Positions 22,982-34,214 of a stretch of DNA of 64,000 nt are shown piece by piece. The first letter of the stretch is position 1. The number at the start of each line of letters is the position of its first letter. The translations under genes and the position numbers were made by a program. Under the pieces are notes generated by a model. The model ran no database searches. It worked only from the letters and a program-made list of their open reading frames with translations, and was not told the origin of the DNA. Origin of the DNA: Sclerotinia nivalis (lineage: Eukaryota; Ascomycota; Leotiomycetes; Helotiales; Sclerotiniaceae); the NCBI GenBank assembly GCA_029531795.1, contig JAPEIS010000014.1, forward strand, positions 682,001-746,000, given 5' to 3'.

Positions 22982-24960
22982 TCATCTCAAAAAAGAAGGT
23001 AACCCGCTACCAAATTTCGCATCCCAAATTCTCTTGGATCCATAAGCAACGAAAGCAAGAATTGCCCACCTAACAAGCACTCCCTTAATGCTCTCACCAC
23101 CAAGGCTCGTCACAAAACCCAACCAGTAACCCAAACCTCTAACCTCATTGCCCTCCCTATCGAAATTTGGTTTCTTCGCACTGGATCTCCGGAGCTGGGC
23201 GAGTTTGGCATCGGTGTATGGTGGGTAACGGACATTGAGCATCTTCTCGATCCAGCTAGGGGTTGTGGCAACGGAGCGACGATGAGTGAAGGCATTAAAG
23301 GATTGCTCGCCTCGATAAGAACCCGTTCCACTATCGCCGACGCCTCCGAAGGCAAGAGTAGGTATCGAGCAGTGGAAGAAGGCATCGTTGACGGTAGCGC
23401 CACCAGATGTGATGTTGTTGAGTACTAGAAGAAGTGTTAGTGATGTATACATAAGGATAGCTGAAATGCGGATACAGAGTCGTAATATCGTCCACTTGGC
23501 ATTGATCTCAACTTTGATTGCCACCAATGTGCGCCGTAAAGATGACATATCGTTCGCAAACACAGAACTATCTGTGTAGTATAGTAAAGTACTGTGACAG
23601 ACGACCGCCAGTACCGAAGAGTTGCCCTTTTCCTTTCACAAAAGGCATTTTACGAGAAAATGACATTGCCTGGAAGTTACTTTCCCCTACATATACAGAA
23701 AAGAGAACAAAATATAACATGAGAGTTATACATACGCTTATCAGTTTCTTCCTTCGTTCCAAATGGGTAGAAGCCCAAAGGAGTCGCGTGAACAGCGTGA
23801 GCAATATTGATGGCTTCATCAAGATCATTGACCGGAAGGATAGGAATCAAAGGACCAAAAGATTCATCTACCAGCATTGAATCGTCTTTACTATTAACCA
23901 AAACCACAGTTGGCGCAATAAAATTCTCGGCTTCATCCAATTCTCCACCAATTAGGATGCTTCCCTTCGAATCATCAAGCATCTTCTTAATTCTTAAGAA
24001 TTGTCTATTGTTGACGATACGACCATAATCAGGGCTAGCTTTGGGACCTTGAGGAAAGAATTTTTTATAGGCGATCCTGAGCTGCTCAATAAAAGCATCC
24101 AAGATTTCCTTTTCCACCATGACATAGTTTTGGCCGACGCAAACTTGCCCAGCATTAAGAATCTTACCCCATAACAATCTTCTGGCAGCAAGAGCAGGAT
24201 CTGCATTCTTTGATATGATAGCTGGGTTTCTACCACCAAGCTCCAAAGCGACTGGGGTCAAAGTTTCCGCAGCTTTCTTCGCGATGATGGTTCCGACTGT
24301 TGCGCCTCCAGTATAGAAGATCTTATCCCATTTCTCGTCCAACAAAGCGGTCGTCTCGGGAATAGCCCCATTGACGACAGTATATGCTTCTGGATCGAGA
24401 CTCTCCATAATCTTCTTCAATACCATGGCAGTTTTTGGCGCCTGCTCTGAGGGCTTCAGCACAGCTGTACATCCTGCGGCCATAGCTCCAACAAAAGGAC
24501 CAAGCGACAATTGAACCGGGAAATTGAATGCACCGATTACCAAAGCAGTACCCAAAGGTTCCTTTCTGATTCTAGGGCTGAAAAGAGTATTGGTGAGCGC
24601 AATATCTGGCGCCGGCTCGTCCTTCATCCATTTTTTCAAATTCTTGCAAATAAATACGATATCATTCTTCATCCAATCTATCTCCGTAAGACAAGTTTCG
24701 AAAGCGGGTTTTCCAAGATCGCTCTTTTCTGCTTCGATAAGAGCATCACTATTATCGTGAATAGCCCAATAGAGCTTTCGAAGTTGCTTCAAACGATATT
24801 CGATTGGTTTGGTTCTTTGCGAACGAAAGGTTGTTCGGAGTAGTTTAGCCGTGGTGGGGATAGATTCAAGGGAGGTGTGCTCGAAAGGAGCTATCTTAAC
24901 AGACGACATTGTTTCTTTTGTGGTTGGACAAGCTGTGATGGTATCTTTATGGTTTGGCAT
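22982..24960 (-). CDS. HFD1: Fatty aldehyde dehydrogenase, Hfd1 type (555 aa)
   Basis: Exons are 24960-23736 and 23424-22982, across a 311-bp phase-1 intron (GTATGT donor, TTCTAG acceptor). Splicing joins GTKEETDK to LLNNITSGGATVNDAF, giving the complete ALDH fold. The catalytic Cys is residue 274 (LNAGQVCVGQ) and the general base Glu is residue 240 (VALELGG). The cofactor-binding FTGG-like motif reads FYTGGATVG. The C-terminus carries a hydrophobic segment (GVLVRWAILAFVAYG) expected to anchor the enzyme in the ER or outer mitochondrial/lipid-droplet membrane, as in Hfd1. Family members oxidise long-chain fatty aldehydes to acids with NAD. The start at 24960 is the first ATG; a second at residue 18 (MSSVKIAPFEHTS) may be the conserved one. 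Confidence 0.93.
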
Positions 24961-25469
24961 TATTTAAAAGACAGGTAGAGAATTGCTTATCAATTATATT
25001 TAAATATCAAGTATTCATTCCAAATAAATGAACGGTAATTATAAAGAGTAAGAGCTGACCAAGGGGCTACATATTTGTTATAAAATTCGAAAGGTCTTGG
25101 TGCTTCCCCTCCATTAGGTGTCCAAACCGAGGCAGCTTGTTTCTATCCGGCAGTAAAGGGACAAAGGACAAGTGGGGATGGGGTAACCGATCCCACAACC
25201 TTATTTACATGTGCTAAGAAGCTCGGAAAAACATTTCATTCGATGCAATTCCAAATTTGGATCTTATTGTTTCACTTTTTATTGTCTTCCGAATCGGATA
25301 TACCAAATTGTTGGATCCGATTTACGGGATGACATCGACTTTATCATGCTGTTCGTATCACTTGCCCGTGACTATCAACCAACCAGAGTAACCCTTCCGA
25401 GTAACCCCTCCAGTTTGGATGGCACTAGTGATTTTGTACATACAACGTCTTACATATGTTGCAATAACT
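24961..25469. promoter_or_regulatory. Upstream region of HFD1
   Basis: This 509-bp region lies between HFD1 and the 3' end of the mS35 gene, which is on the same strand. It is AT-rich, with no gene-like frame and no obvious element. Confidence 0.35.
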
Positions 25470-26616
25470 TTACACCAACCTCTTAACAGCGACTTTTTTG
25501 TTGGCAATTATCCTCCCTCCAGCTGCGATAGTCTCAGGTACTGGTTCTTTGGCTGTAGGATTATTCAATTTATGTTGAATCGTTTCAATGCCATCCACCA
25601 ATTGACCAATATGTTCTCGATTCGAGTCTGTCTCCACCATCTTTTGGCGATATTCTGCCAATTCTTGCCTCCTCTTTTCTGTCAGTCTCCATTCCACAGG
25701 GAATTTCGGCTTCGCTTTGAATACATGATGGCGCGTATCTAAAGGAACGTCTTCGAATGTATCACCAGTCTATTCGAATTAGTCCCTGAGCATACAGAAT
25801 GATATCAAGACATACCTTTGCTTCTGCCAATAATGAATCAACCAGATCACCAAGATATCGCTTATTTTGGGCTTGTGATGGGTACATCTCACAACTCATT
25901 TTAACAATATCCGTTTCCGGGTTGAGTCTTGTGCCAACCAGTTTTCTGAGTTTGTCCGTTTGAACTTCTGTTAGTCCTGGCATGTCTGCAGGACAAAATT
26001 CCATCACAACTTTCTTTTCTGCTGGATGTTGCTCGCCCATGTATGAAGTGTACCTGAATCGTAAAGGAGTTTCAGCCGAAGGTGGCACGAATGGCTTTGC
26101 CAATTCTATACATCACTTCTTAGTAGATGCCCATGTTTTGACTTTGCCCTTTAAGAAATGTTAGGTAAACTCACTGCTCAACATTGGCATCTCCCATGCT
26201 GCCAATCTATTATAATGTCTGATTTCCCTAACCTGTTCCAACTCCATATGCGCCAAAGTCGTGATATCGTCGTGGTCATCCTCTCTATCGTCCTCATCAA
26301 ACGGTTCTGGGTCTCCCATGTTTAGAAATGTAGGCTTCAACTTCTTCTTCACACCCTCATCGAACCCATACGATGGTAGATTATTTGCATGTCGAGCACC
26401 GGCATTCTCAAACAAATCGTCAATCTCTTCCATGAACTCATCCTCATCTGGTTCTGTTTCCTCGAGTTCCTTAAATTTCGGGTCGATTTTATATTGTCTT
26501 GGTGTGGCTGAGAATAACCTCCGTTGAGCAATTGCTTTGCTGGTGTATCTGGAGGTAATACTTCTGCATGAGCAGCATCGCGCTGTCATACGCAGACTTT
26601 GTAAGGCCGTGGCCAT
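25470..26616 (-). CDS. Mitochondrial small ribosomal subunit protein mS35 (Rsm24 type, 343 aa)
   Basis: Exons are 26616-26175, 26105-25816 and 25769-25470. Introns are 26174-26106 (GTGAGT, TATAG) and 25815-25770 (GTATGT, AATAG). The first residues (MATALQSLRMTARCCSCRS and following Arg-rich stretch) form a mitochondrial presequence without acidic residues. The mature part contains the mS35 signature PFVPPSAETPLRFRYTSYMG after the first splice junction and KVVMEFCPADMPGL. It ends in a basic helix-rich tail. It belongs to the mitoribosome small subunit, needed for synthesis of respiratory-chain proteins. An upstream ATG would add residues that disturb the presequence, so MATAL is chosen. Confidence 0.88.
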
Positions 26617-26901
26617 TGTGGTGATTATGGCTGATTCTTCTCGATCTTGAATCTCCAGATGGAAATCATCCCGAAATAAACAATTTAGCGCTAGCCTATT
26701 CGAGATTAGCAGTAACTTATCCCACATTATCGTCCTTCGGAAAATCTCCAACCACCGAAACGGTTAATCAATTAATCCGAGAACCAATGTTATTGGAAAA
26801 CAAAGATGCTAGAAATGGGTTACTGTTAATAGTTCTGGTAGACAAATACACCTTAGCAGAGAGATCTATAACTACCCCAATTGTCATTTTCACATCTTAC
26901 C
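26617..26901. promoter_or_regulatory. Bidirectional promoter region, mS35 / ALG13
   Basis: The region is 285 bp between divergent start codons, and no gene fits. A CGAAA/CCGAAAC patch lies near 26750. No TATA box was recognised. Confidence 0.4.
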
Positions 26902-27665
26902 ATGCGATCAGCTCCAGAAGGTGTACCATCAAAAGTTGCTTTTGTTACAGTTGGCGCGACTGCGACTTTCAAAGAGCTCATCGAAGAAGTGTTCGCATTA
27001 CATACTTTACAGGCACTAGCTAAGGAAGGATATACGAAACTCAGAGTACAAGCTGGGCCGGATGCCGATTATTGGAAAAACAATATACCGACAGAGAAAG
27101 GACATGGACTTGAGATCGAAGTATTCGATTTCGACCGTAATGGGCTAGGGCATGAGATGCGTCAATGTAAGAAGGGGGGATTTTATGGCACAGGGGAGAG
27201 TTTAGAAGGTGTAGTAATATCGCACGCAGGTTAGTGGATATTCAAATAAGTAAATCATATTTGAACAGGTGATTAATGTTGGGACGATATAGGCTCAGGA
27301 ACAATCCTTGATGCACTTCGAATTGATGTACCACTAATTGTAGTGCCCAACACTTCACTTCTTGATAATCACCAAGCTGAGTTGGCAGACGAACTGGAGA
27401 GACAAGGCTATGTCACCAAGGCATTGGGACCTAGGTAGGTGGACTTAAATGCCATGTTGTATCACACCAACAAATTAACTCAAGCCAATGTAGGGATTTG
27501 AAAGAAGCCATTTACAAAGTTGAGAGAAAGAAAGATGGCCGTTTAGCCGAGATGGAAAACTGGCAAGAACGTAAAAACTGGTGGGGACATGGAAACCCTA
27601 GTGTTGCACCAGTTCTTGATGAAGCTGCCAATTATGAGGAGGAAATTAGGGGTTCATTGGATTAG
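26902..27665 (+). CDS. ALG13: UDP-GlcNAc transferase subunit Alg13 (213 aa)
   Basis: Exons are 26902-27229, 27293-27434 and 27494-27665. Introns are 63 bp (GTTAGT donor) and 59 bp (GTAGGT donor). The start [20 protein letters not shown] is the Alg13 N-terminus (normally VGTTxFDxL). The splice at [23 protein letters not shown] restores the conserved GT-B C-terminal motif, and [16 protein letters not shown] binds UDP-GlcNAc. Alg13 is the catalytic, cytosolic subunit. With membrane-bound Alg14 it adds the second GlcNAc to the dolichol-linked oligosaccharide at the ER, an early step of N-glycosylation. Length is typical for the fungal single-domain form. Confidence 0.93.
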
Positions 27666-28654
27666 CTATGGATAAAGTGCTGGGTAACGTTCTAACGAAT
27701 TTATGAAGGTGGAGATATCGGGAGAGGGGTTCTTTCATTTTGGCCATTGGAGTTGGATTGGATTGCAAAGATACCCCCAGGTTCATGTAATAGTTCGGTG
27801 GATTTCAAATACCTACAGTAGGATGATTTCAGAAAACGCAACCCGAAATATCAGATTTGTGAAGATCGAAAAAAGCTTGGCAATCTGGATTTGATCTTGC
27901 ATCGAATCATCATAATCCATATAGACAATGATACTCGTATCGTAGATTTGGTGTTGGCATTCTTCATTTATGATCATTTTACCTAAACTTAGAAAATGGT
28001 CGTCATTACATCAATCATATCAACCACCTAGCACCTTAGTTACCTTATTGTTACAAAGGGGTACCTACCACCTTTATCACATGAAGTTATCCCCCGCAGT
28101 TGTGCATCCTGCATCGTTCATCGTGCATGCGGCACGCATAAAATTGATGAGCACGTTAATCAGGTGGATCATTTCTTGGCAATCTATACGCGAGTTCTCA
28201 AACCTCTTCTCCGCGACCCTTACACGACCTCATCCCAATCATGCACCTCTCGACGAATAATCTTAAATGAATGCCTTACCGCCGTCTCTGCGTTACGCGT
28301 ACTTCAAAGCAGAGACATGGATACTCGACACCATCTATCCAATGTCAAGGCAATTTTGGGATGAATGACCTGCCCTCTACATCAGATGTGCAGTAAGTAA
28401 GTTTGGTACTTCATAGTTTCATCGATTCTTCCAAGAAACCCGACACAAGTATGCCAAGTCTTGTAGGCGATTATTCTCCACGTTTTCTAAGCAGTCACTT
28501 ACATAGCCTATCGCGGGGCACCCACTACGAATATTTTAGCTTTGTAGAAAGGCATCGAGGGGTCAGAGAGTCATAACGCATCTCGCATATATTGTATACA
28601 CTTCGTTTCTTCTTTAATCCGAGATTGACGAAATATCACCGAGTGTTGATCTTT

Positions 28655-28686
28655 GATCTTTTTTTATCTTGATCTTTTTTTATCTT
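28655..28686. repeat. 16-bp direct repeat, two exact copies
   Basis: The unit GATCTTTTTTTATCTT occurs twice back to back (28655-28670 and 28671-28686). Confidence 0.85.
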
Positions 28687-28788
28687 CATGATTCTAGTGT
28701 CATAGGGTTCACCGATCCGCGCTGTGATGCTTCGGCACTCAAAGCTTAGCATTCTTAGTTCGAGTGACCATGCAACATCGTGGGGAAG

Positions 28789-28852
28789 AGGCGAACAAAG
28801 CTTACCTCTAGGCGAACAAAGCTCATCTCTAGGGCCAACAAAACTTACCTTT
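28789..28852. repeat. 21-bp tandem repeat, three imperfect copies
   Basis: Units start at 28789, 28810 and 28831. The first two differ at two or three positions around AGGCGAACAAAGCT; the third is more diverged. The array is about 540 bp upstream of the oxalate decarboxylase start codon and could be regulatory or neutral. Confidence 0.75.
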
Positions 28853-29306
28853 AGCCGGGTGGGCAGGAACTATGATCATTCGCTATCACTAAGAAAATAG
28901 GGGTGAGGGGGAGGGGGGGTGATATGGCCTCGTAGAGGCGGGCCGACGGTGAAGTTGCTAAGCTTTTTTCTACCTGCTTTCGGATTTCACATGAAAAGTT
29001 TATGGAATTCAGGTATTATCATACTTTCCGGTACCTGCCAATGTACCCTGCGTGCAGAAATATCCACGCCTCAACGTCATTTTTCGATTAGCCAATTTTC
29101 ATGTTTACTCACGGTGCATATCGTATTCTTCTGCACGTTCTCTTCATCCAAATTTTGCAAATCCATTGGCGTGGAATGCTGTCCTCCTCATGCACCCTGC
29201 GTATTAGTTGCATCCAATGCTGTGGAAAATTCAGCTATGGCTCATGTCGGCAGATTTTTCCGGAATTCTTGCATGGTGAGGCCGATACCATCATAGCTTA
29301 TAGAAT

Positions 29307-29314
29307 TATATAAG
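29307..29314 (+). promoter_or_regulatory. TATA box of the oxalate decarboxylase gene
   Basis: TATATAAG lies 80 bp before the ATG at 29395 and is followed by a short CA/CT-rich leader, a canonical arrangement. Confidence 0.6.
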
Positions 29315-29394
29315 TACACACAACATCTCTTCGTCTCTATATCTTTCTCTAAACAGAAGACAATATAACATACATTCTTTCACATTCATTCATA

Positions 29395-31059
29395 ATGCAT
29401 TCCAAAACTTTCCTGTTCAGTTCTTTTGCAGCTGGTGGACTTCTTCCAGCAGTTCTTGCAGCTCCTGCGCCTAGACCTCAGATGAACTATGCCGAGCCAT
29501 CAGTAGCTATCGCTGGTGTATCTGCACCAGTACCTACTGTTGCTACCGCCTCCGGATCACTTTATGGACATAAATCACTTTTAGGTGGATCCGCGAAGTC
29601 ATCTCCTGTATCTAAAGGGGATTCCGCCATCGTGCCAAATACCCCACTTGTCATTGGTCAGGAGGCAGATTCAGACCTGGGTTTATATCTGGATTTCAAT
29701 AGTGTTCCGAATCCTCAGCCTATTCGAGGGTCGACAGGCGAAACGGACCCTGGGCCACGTAAGTTTGAAATCAATGTCACCAAAGAAATTCAAATCTAAC
29801 ATTATCATAGAAACATATGAGTATCAGAAGTTGAATCCAGATCTCCTCGCTCCACCAGGAACAGACAGCGGAGATTTTCCACAAGCACAATGGCCAATGG
29901 GAATGTCCCACAATAGATTAGGCGTTGGCAAGAAATCAGGATGGGCAAGACAACAAAACACAGGTCAAATGCCTATAGCGACTGAAATGGCTGGTGTAGA
30001 TATGCGTCTAGCACCAGGAGCATACCGAGAGTTACATTGGCATACAGCAAATGAATGGTCATTAGTGCTAAAAGGAAGTGTACGAATCTCTGCTGTTAAT
30101 GAGAAAGGTGAAAGCTTCATCGACGATATTACCGCAGGCGATGTATGGTTCTTCCCAGCTGGCGTTCCTCATTCTATTCAAGCGCTGGATGAGGGCTGTG
30201 AGTTTTTGTTGATTTTCGACGATGGAGATTTCTCAGAAGATGGCACTTGTAAGCATTATTTCCTTTTCATGTCATACTACTCGATAGTTTTGATTCTTCA
30301 TATTCCTCCAAAATATTTTTAACACACAACTAACTTCCAACCCTAGTCCTCGTCTCCGAGATGTTTCTCCGCAACCCTAAATCGGTCCTCTCCAAGAACT
30401 TCCAAACCCCTGTTTCCTCCTTCGACAAACTTCCATCCGATCAACTATACATCTTCAACGGCACTCCCGCCCCCGCAAACATCACCACGCAAAACCAAAC
30501 CAGCGACGCAGGTCCCCTCCCCCAGAAAGATTCCTACACCTACCACTTCTCTCAACAAGAACCCTACACCGTCCCCGGCGGTTCCGTAAAAATCGTCGAC
30601 ACAACCACCTTCCCCATCGCCGCCAACTTCGCTGCTGCCCTCGTAACCATCCAACCCGGCGCCATGCGCGAACTCCACTGGCATCTCACATCCGACGAAT
30701 GGAACTACTTCCTTTCCGGCTCCGCTCGCATCACCATCTATTCCGCTCCTAGCAGTAGTCGCACTTTCGACTACACGGCCGGAGATGTAGGATACATTCC
30801 CGCAAGTAACTCGCATTACATTGAGAATACCGGCACGGAAGATGTGGTCTTTTTGGAGGTGTTGCAACAACCGGTTTTTAGTGATATTAGTGTGGCTCAA
30901 TGGTTGGCGTTGACGCCGAGACAGGTCGTTAAGGATACGTTGGGCTTGCCGGATGACGTGATTGATGCGCTTCCGCATGAGAAGACGCTGATTAAGGTCG
31001 GGAATAGAAATTTGACGGCGTTGGCGGCGGATGAGAAGGGAAGTGGTGCTTATGAGTAG
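29395..31059 (+). CDS. Secreted bicupin oxalate decarboxylase (504 aa)
   Basis: Exons are 29395-29758, 29811-30248 and 30347-31059 (introns GTAAGT/CATAG and GTAAGC/CCTAG). A signal peptide is evident (hydrophobic FLFSSFAAGGLLPAVLA, then APAPRP). Cupin 1 carries the Mn ligands in ELHWHTANEW (His197, His199, Glu203) and VPHSI (His242). Cupin 2 repeats them in ELHWHLTSDEW (His378, His380, Glu385) and SHYIENTG (His424). Both metal sites are therefore complete. The enzyme splits oxalate to formate and CO2 outside the cell or in the wall. In oxalate-secreting plant-associated fungi it would control oxalate level and pH. Exon 3 is markedly richer in C at third positions than exon 2. An oxalate oxidase-like activity cannot be excluded from sequence. 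Confidence 0.93.
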
Positions 31060-31454
31060 AGTTGTGGGGATGGACATAGGTGGATTGGTGATATTTGTAT
31101 GGAGGATGTTTCAGGATTGATGTATTATTAAAGTTTCACTTCGACTTTTGGGCCCGGTTTTTATATCTTTTTTTTTTCTTCTTTCTTTTTTCAATCGCTT
31201 AGTGTATTTATACAAATAGCTACTTTATTTTTTAACTTATGCTTTGTGTCTTGAATGGATGTGAAGATGAATTTATTGTGAGTATTGTGTATGAACTTTG
31301 AAGATATTCTATAGGATCTATACTCATCTTGAAAAGGATCTCTAGTCTACCATTCTAACGTAACGATACCCACACCAATTTCACTCCCCAACCTTTTTCC
31401 TCTACTTTTCTTTTAACCTCTACTTTCCTCTTAATCTCAACCCCATCTACCCCT
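31060..31454. other. Convergent intergenic region, no gene seen
   Basis: This 395-bp region lies between converging genes. It has T-rich runs (around 31170-31190) and pyrimidine-rich sequence, and probably holds the 3' UTRs of the oxalate decarboxylase and HAD hydrolase genes. Confidence 0.4.
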
Positions 31455-33027
31455 CTATCTCTCCATCCTCCCCACAAACCCCCTTTCCAAAACCCCCACC
31501 AACTCATCCAACCTCCTCACCACCAAATCCGTACACTCATGTTCCCACAACTCCGCATTAACACTATTCCCCAAAAGTACCGTTACCGCCCCCGCCACAA
31601 ACCCAGCTCTCATATCATCAATCGAATCGCCCACCATAATCGTATCGGCTGGATCGACATTCCATTCCTTCGCGATGTGGAGGATTCCTGCGGGATGAGG
31701 TTTTGGAGGTCGGAATTCGCGGGTTATGATGGGGGAGAAGGGGGTTTGTGGGAGGTGGGTTGTTAGGAGGTGGTGTACTGGGGGTGGGTGGTTGCGTGTT
31801 AGGATTGCGAGGGGGAGGGGGGGTGTGTGGGTTGCGAGGTAGGTGAAGAGGGTTTGGAGGCCTGGGGTTTTGTTGTTTGTTAGTATAGGAAGGGGATTAG
31901 TAAAGGAGGGAGGGGAAATACCGGGTTGAGGAACTTGTGTGAGCATGGCTTCGCGTTCTATAGTGCGGATTTTCTCATGAGCGGCTTCTTGATCGGAGAC
32001 AGGAAGGGAATAGATGTGGTCGAGGATATCGATAGTTTTATCAATTCCCAGAGCATTACGCATCTGACCGAACCTATGGTGGGTGTTAGGAAGTAATGGT
32101 AATGGATGCTGGTATGAGGTAGACTTCAAAGAGGTGTGGGTCGTACTATACATACATGTAGGTCTGTGGTTCACTATTGAAGAAGTTAGTAATAAAATGC
32201 TTGAGAAGAAAGCGATTAACCAATATGAAGACTGTAGGAGAAAGTCCTAGGAGCGAGGGAGAAGGAGTTGCCATTGGGAAAAGATGAACTTGTTCTGGAT
32301 GCAAATACTTGCAAGCGGCAGCAAAATTCATGAGCAACTGGTTTTTGGTACACCATGTCTCCGCAACGCATCCTAAAGAGCACATCACATAACTTGAGTC
32401 TCCATACTGAAGAAACTGCACTGCCAAGTTTCAACAGTCTTACCGTGTGACAGCTTGTCAGACTCACTGTAGACTCCAGACTGCTTTACAAAAACAACCA
32501 TGCGAAACACACAAGCAAAACCAATCACCATTTCTCATCCCTCGCCTGACTTCGCCCACTTCGAAACTTTGAAAGGAGCAGAATCTTCACCTCTTCACCT
32601 CTTCACCTCAATCCTAAATTTTCGTTCCCTTCCCTCTAAATAATCCAGATATTCATTCCAATCCCCACAATACCATGAAACAAAACCCGAACTCAAAAAA
32701 CAAAAACAAAAATCAATACAAATCTACTCGCCACAAAGTCCCATCCATATCAAAAATGATTCCTTTCAATGTCCTCACACCTTCCACCTTCTCTATCCCA
32801 ATCTCTCCATCCTTCCCCAGCGGAGCAAATCGTCTCACTCCCTTCACATCTCCTCCAGCTGCATCTAAAGATCGTGTTGTCATACTGAAGGCCCTTTTAC
32901 AGCCAATACCAGTACCTGTTCTCAAAAAGCCCGTGAGATGTGTGTTGGCGGAACAAATCTTCCTCCTAACAATTGATCTAGGTGCAAACTTAAGTATTGA
33001 AGAGAAGTGATAGGGAAGAATATTCAT
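31455..33027 (-). CDS. HAD-superfamily hydrolase, YOR131C type, with an 18-nt microexon (310 aa)
   Basis: Exons are 33027-32732, 32173-32156 (18 nt) and 32073-31455. Intron 1 (558 bp) has a GC donor (TTGTG then GCGAGT) and an AATAG acceptor. Intron 2 (82 bp) is GTATGT/CATAG. The junctions give FDMDGTLCEPQTYMFGQMRN, the conserved first motif of the yeast YOR131C family, with nucleophile and acid/base Asp93 and Asp95. Later motifs are ILTRN (motif II), the Lys in PPKPHP (motif III) and VGDSIDDMRAG (motif IV). This is a soluble phosphatase-like enzyme; the substrate is unknown. The first 50 residues are Arg-rich and may be a mitochondrial presequence. Using a GT donor two codons earlier also stays in frame but would delete the conserved Leu-Cys. 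Confidence 0.85.
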
Positions 33028-33721
33028 CGTATTTACCAAAAAAGATGGTCGGAGGTTATGTATGATCTTCCTCGATCAAATATGGAAGTGGCGGAGGTGG
33101 GGTTGATATGTAACCCCACGTTAGATTGTGATAAGTGCGACTCCAATTATCTTCTCACAACATCCTCTCCTTACCTTTTCGATTGATAACGTCGAACATC
33201 GCATATGAGATGGGCCCGGTATCATGTATGTATAGCGTATACCTCGAATTCCATTTTCAATCTTAAGATATCCAAAGACATATCTTCACTAGCTAGCTTT
33301 GGTGCTTTGGGTGATCTACAATCAAGAGAAATCACAACTTAATTGCCAGTGTACATTGGGTATATTCATTAATTTGGGTTTGTTTCATACATACATATCT
33401 GCATGTTTGGAATATGTAGTATGATGTCCCAAGAGTGCAAGGCTGTGTTGAATTGACTTGGTTTGTTCTGACCAAATAAACCCAAGCAAAAGAACTCAAG
33501 CCAAAGAACAAGCAAAACTCCCAAACCCCCAGCCATCTGCCTTATGTATTTGAACTTTCATCGCCCTTTAATTTGAGCGACTTGAATATTTAGGTCTTAG
33601 TCGATTCGAATGCTCTTCTGCTGCAGTTACAACAGCAAAGTGTCTCAATTCACAAGTTTAATAAGAACCGGTTACAATGGTTCGTATTGGACTTTACAGG
33701 CCGTAGTCTCCTCCCCTCAAA
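33028..33721. other. Intergenic region, no gene seen
   Basis: About 690 bp upstream of the HAD hydrolase gene and downstream of the small membrane-protein gene on the same strand. Mixed composition, with no frame or element that I can support. Confidence 0.35.
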
Positions 33722-34214
33722 CTAAATACTCTCTTCACCATCAAAACTCTCTGCTTCTTCCCCACGAACGGGCACGACAGTAGCTGCCGCAGGAGCAGCA
33801 GGTACTCCAGGATTTGCGCTCTCCATATCCACCATCTCATTTCCATCCCCAACCTCACCTCCATCACCTCCACCTCCACCTCCATTATCTCCATTATCTC
33901 CACGAACACCCAAAACTCCCCTCAAAACAGAACCAAAAACAGCAGCACAGACCCAACCAAAAGGATACCAAATCGCACTCAGAACAACACATGCATTTTC
34001 CCGAAAACGTCTCGAGCCTAAACAGCCAATGAACTTCATAGAAATCAGCTCTATATAACAAGTATGCAGAGTAAACCCTAGAAAGCTCTCATGATAAAGC
34101 TACAAATAGTTCGACATTAATTGAAGGATGTATACATACCGAAAGGCCCACGACGATGGCCCATATTATTCCACCCGCTTCCAACTTTAGCACATTCAGA
34201 TCCGTCGGCGTCAT
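33722..34214 (-). CDS. Small membrane protein with Gly/Ala-rich tail (133 aa), function unknown
   Basis: Exons are 34214-34140 and 34048-33722, across a 91-bp phase-0 intron (GTATGT donor). The acceptor region has two AGs two bases apart; only the second keeps frame. Residues 1-75 hold two hydrophobic segments (AGGIIWAIVVGLSLISMKFI and CVVLSAIWYPFGWVCAAVFG) separated by a basic loop. The last 55 residues are Gly/Asp-rich then Ala/Pro/Glu-rich. No family recognised. The two-exon structure joins two membrane-compatible parts, which supports a real gene. Confidence 0.6.

Larger units (their letters stand above)
27666..29394. other. 1.7-kb intergenic region with short tandem repeats; promoter of the oxalate decarboxylase gene at its 3' end
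   Basis: No gene was recognised. Two direct-repeat arrays lie at 28655-28686 and 28789-28852. A G-run is at 28903-28919. Downstream of about 29000 the sequence becomes promoter-like, with CCAAT words near 29036 and 29215 and a TATA box at 29307-29314. Confidence 0.4.

Noticed and set aside
32146..32467. Minus-strand frames within the first intron of the HAD hydrolase gene
   Set aside because: They overlap the intron, lack a family match and do not connect in frame to the hydrolase motifs.
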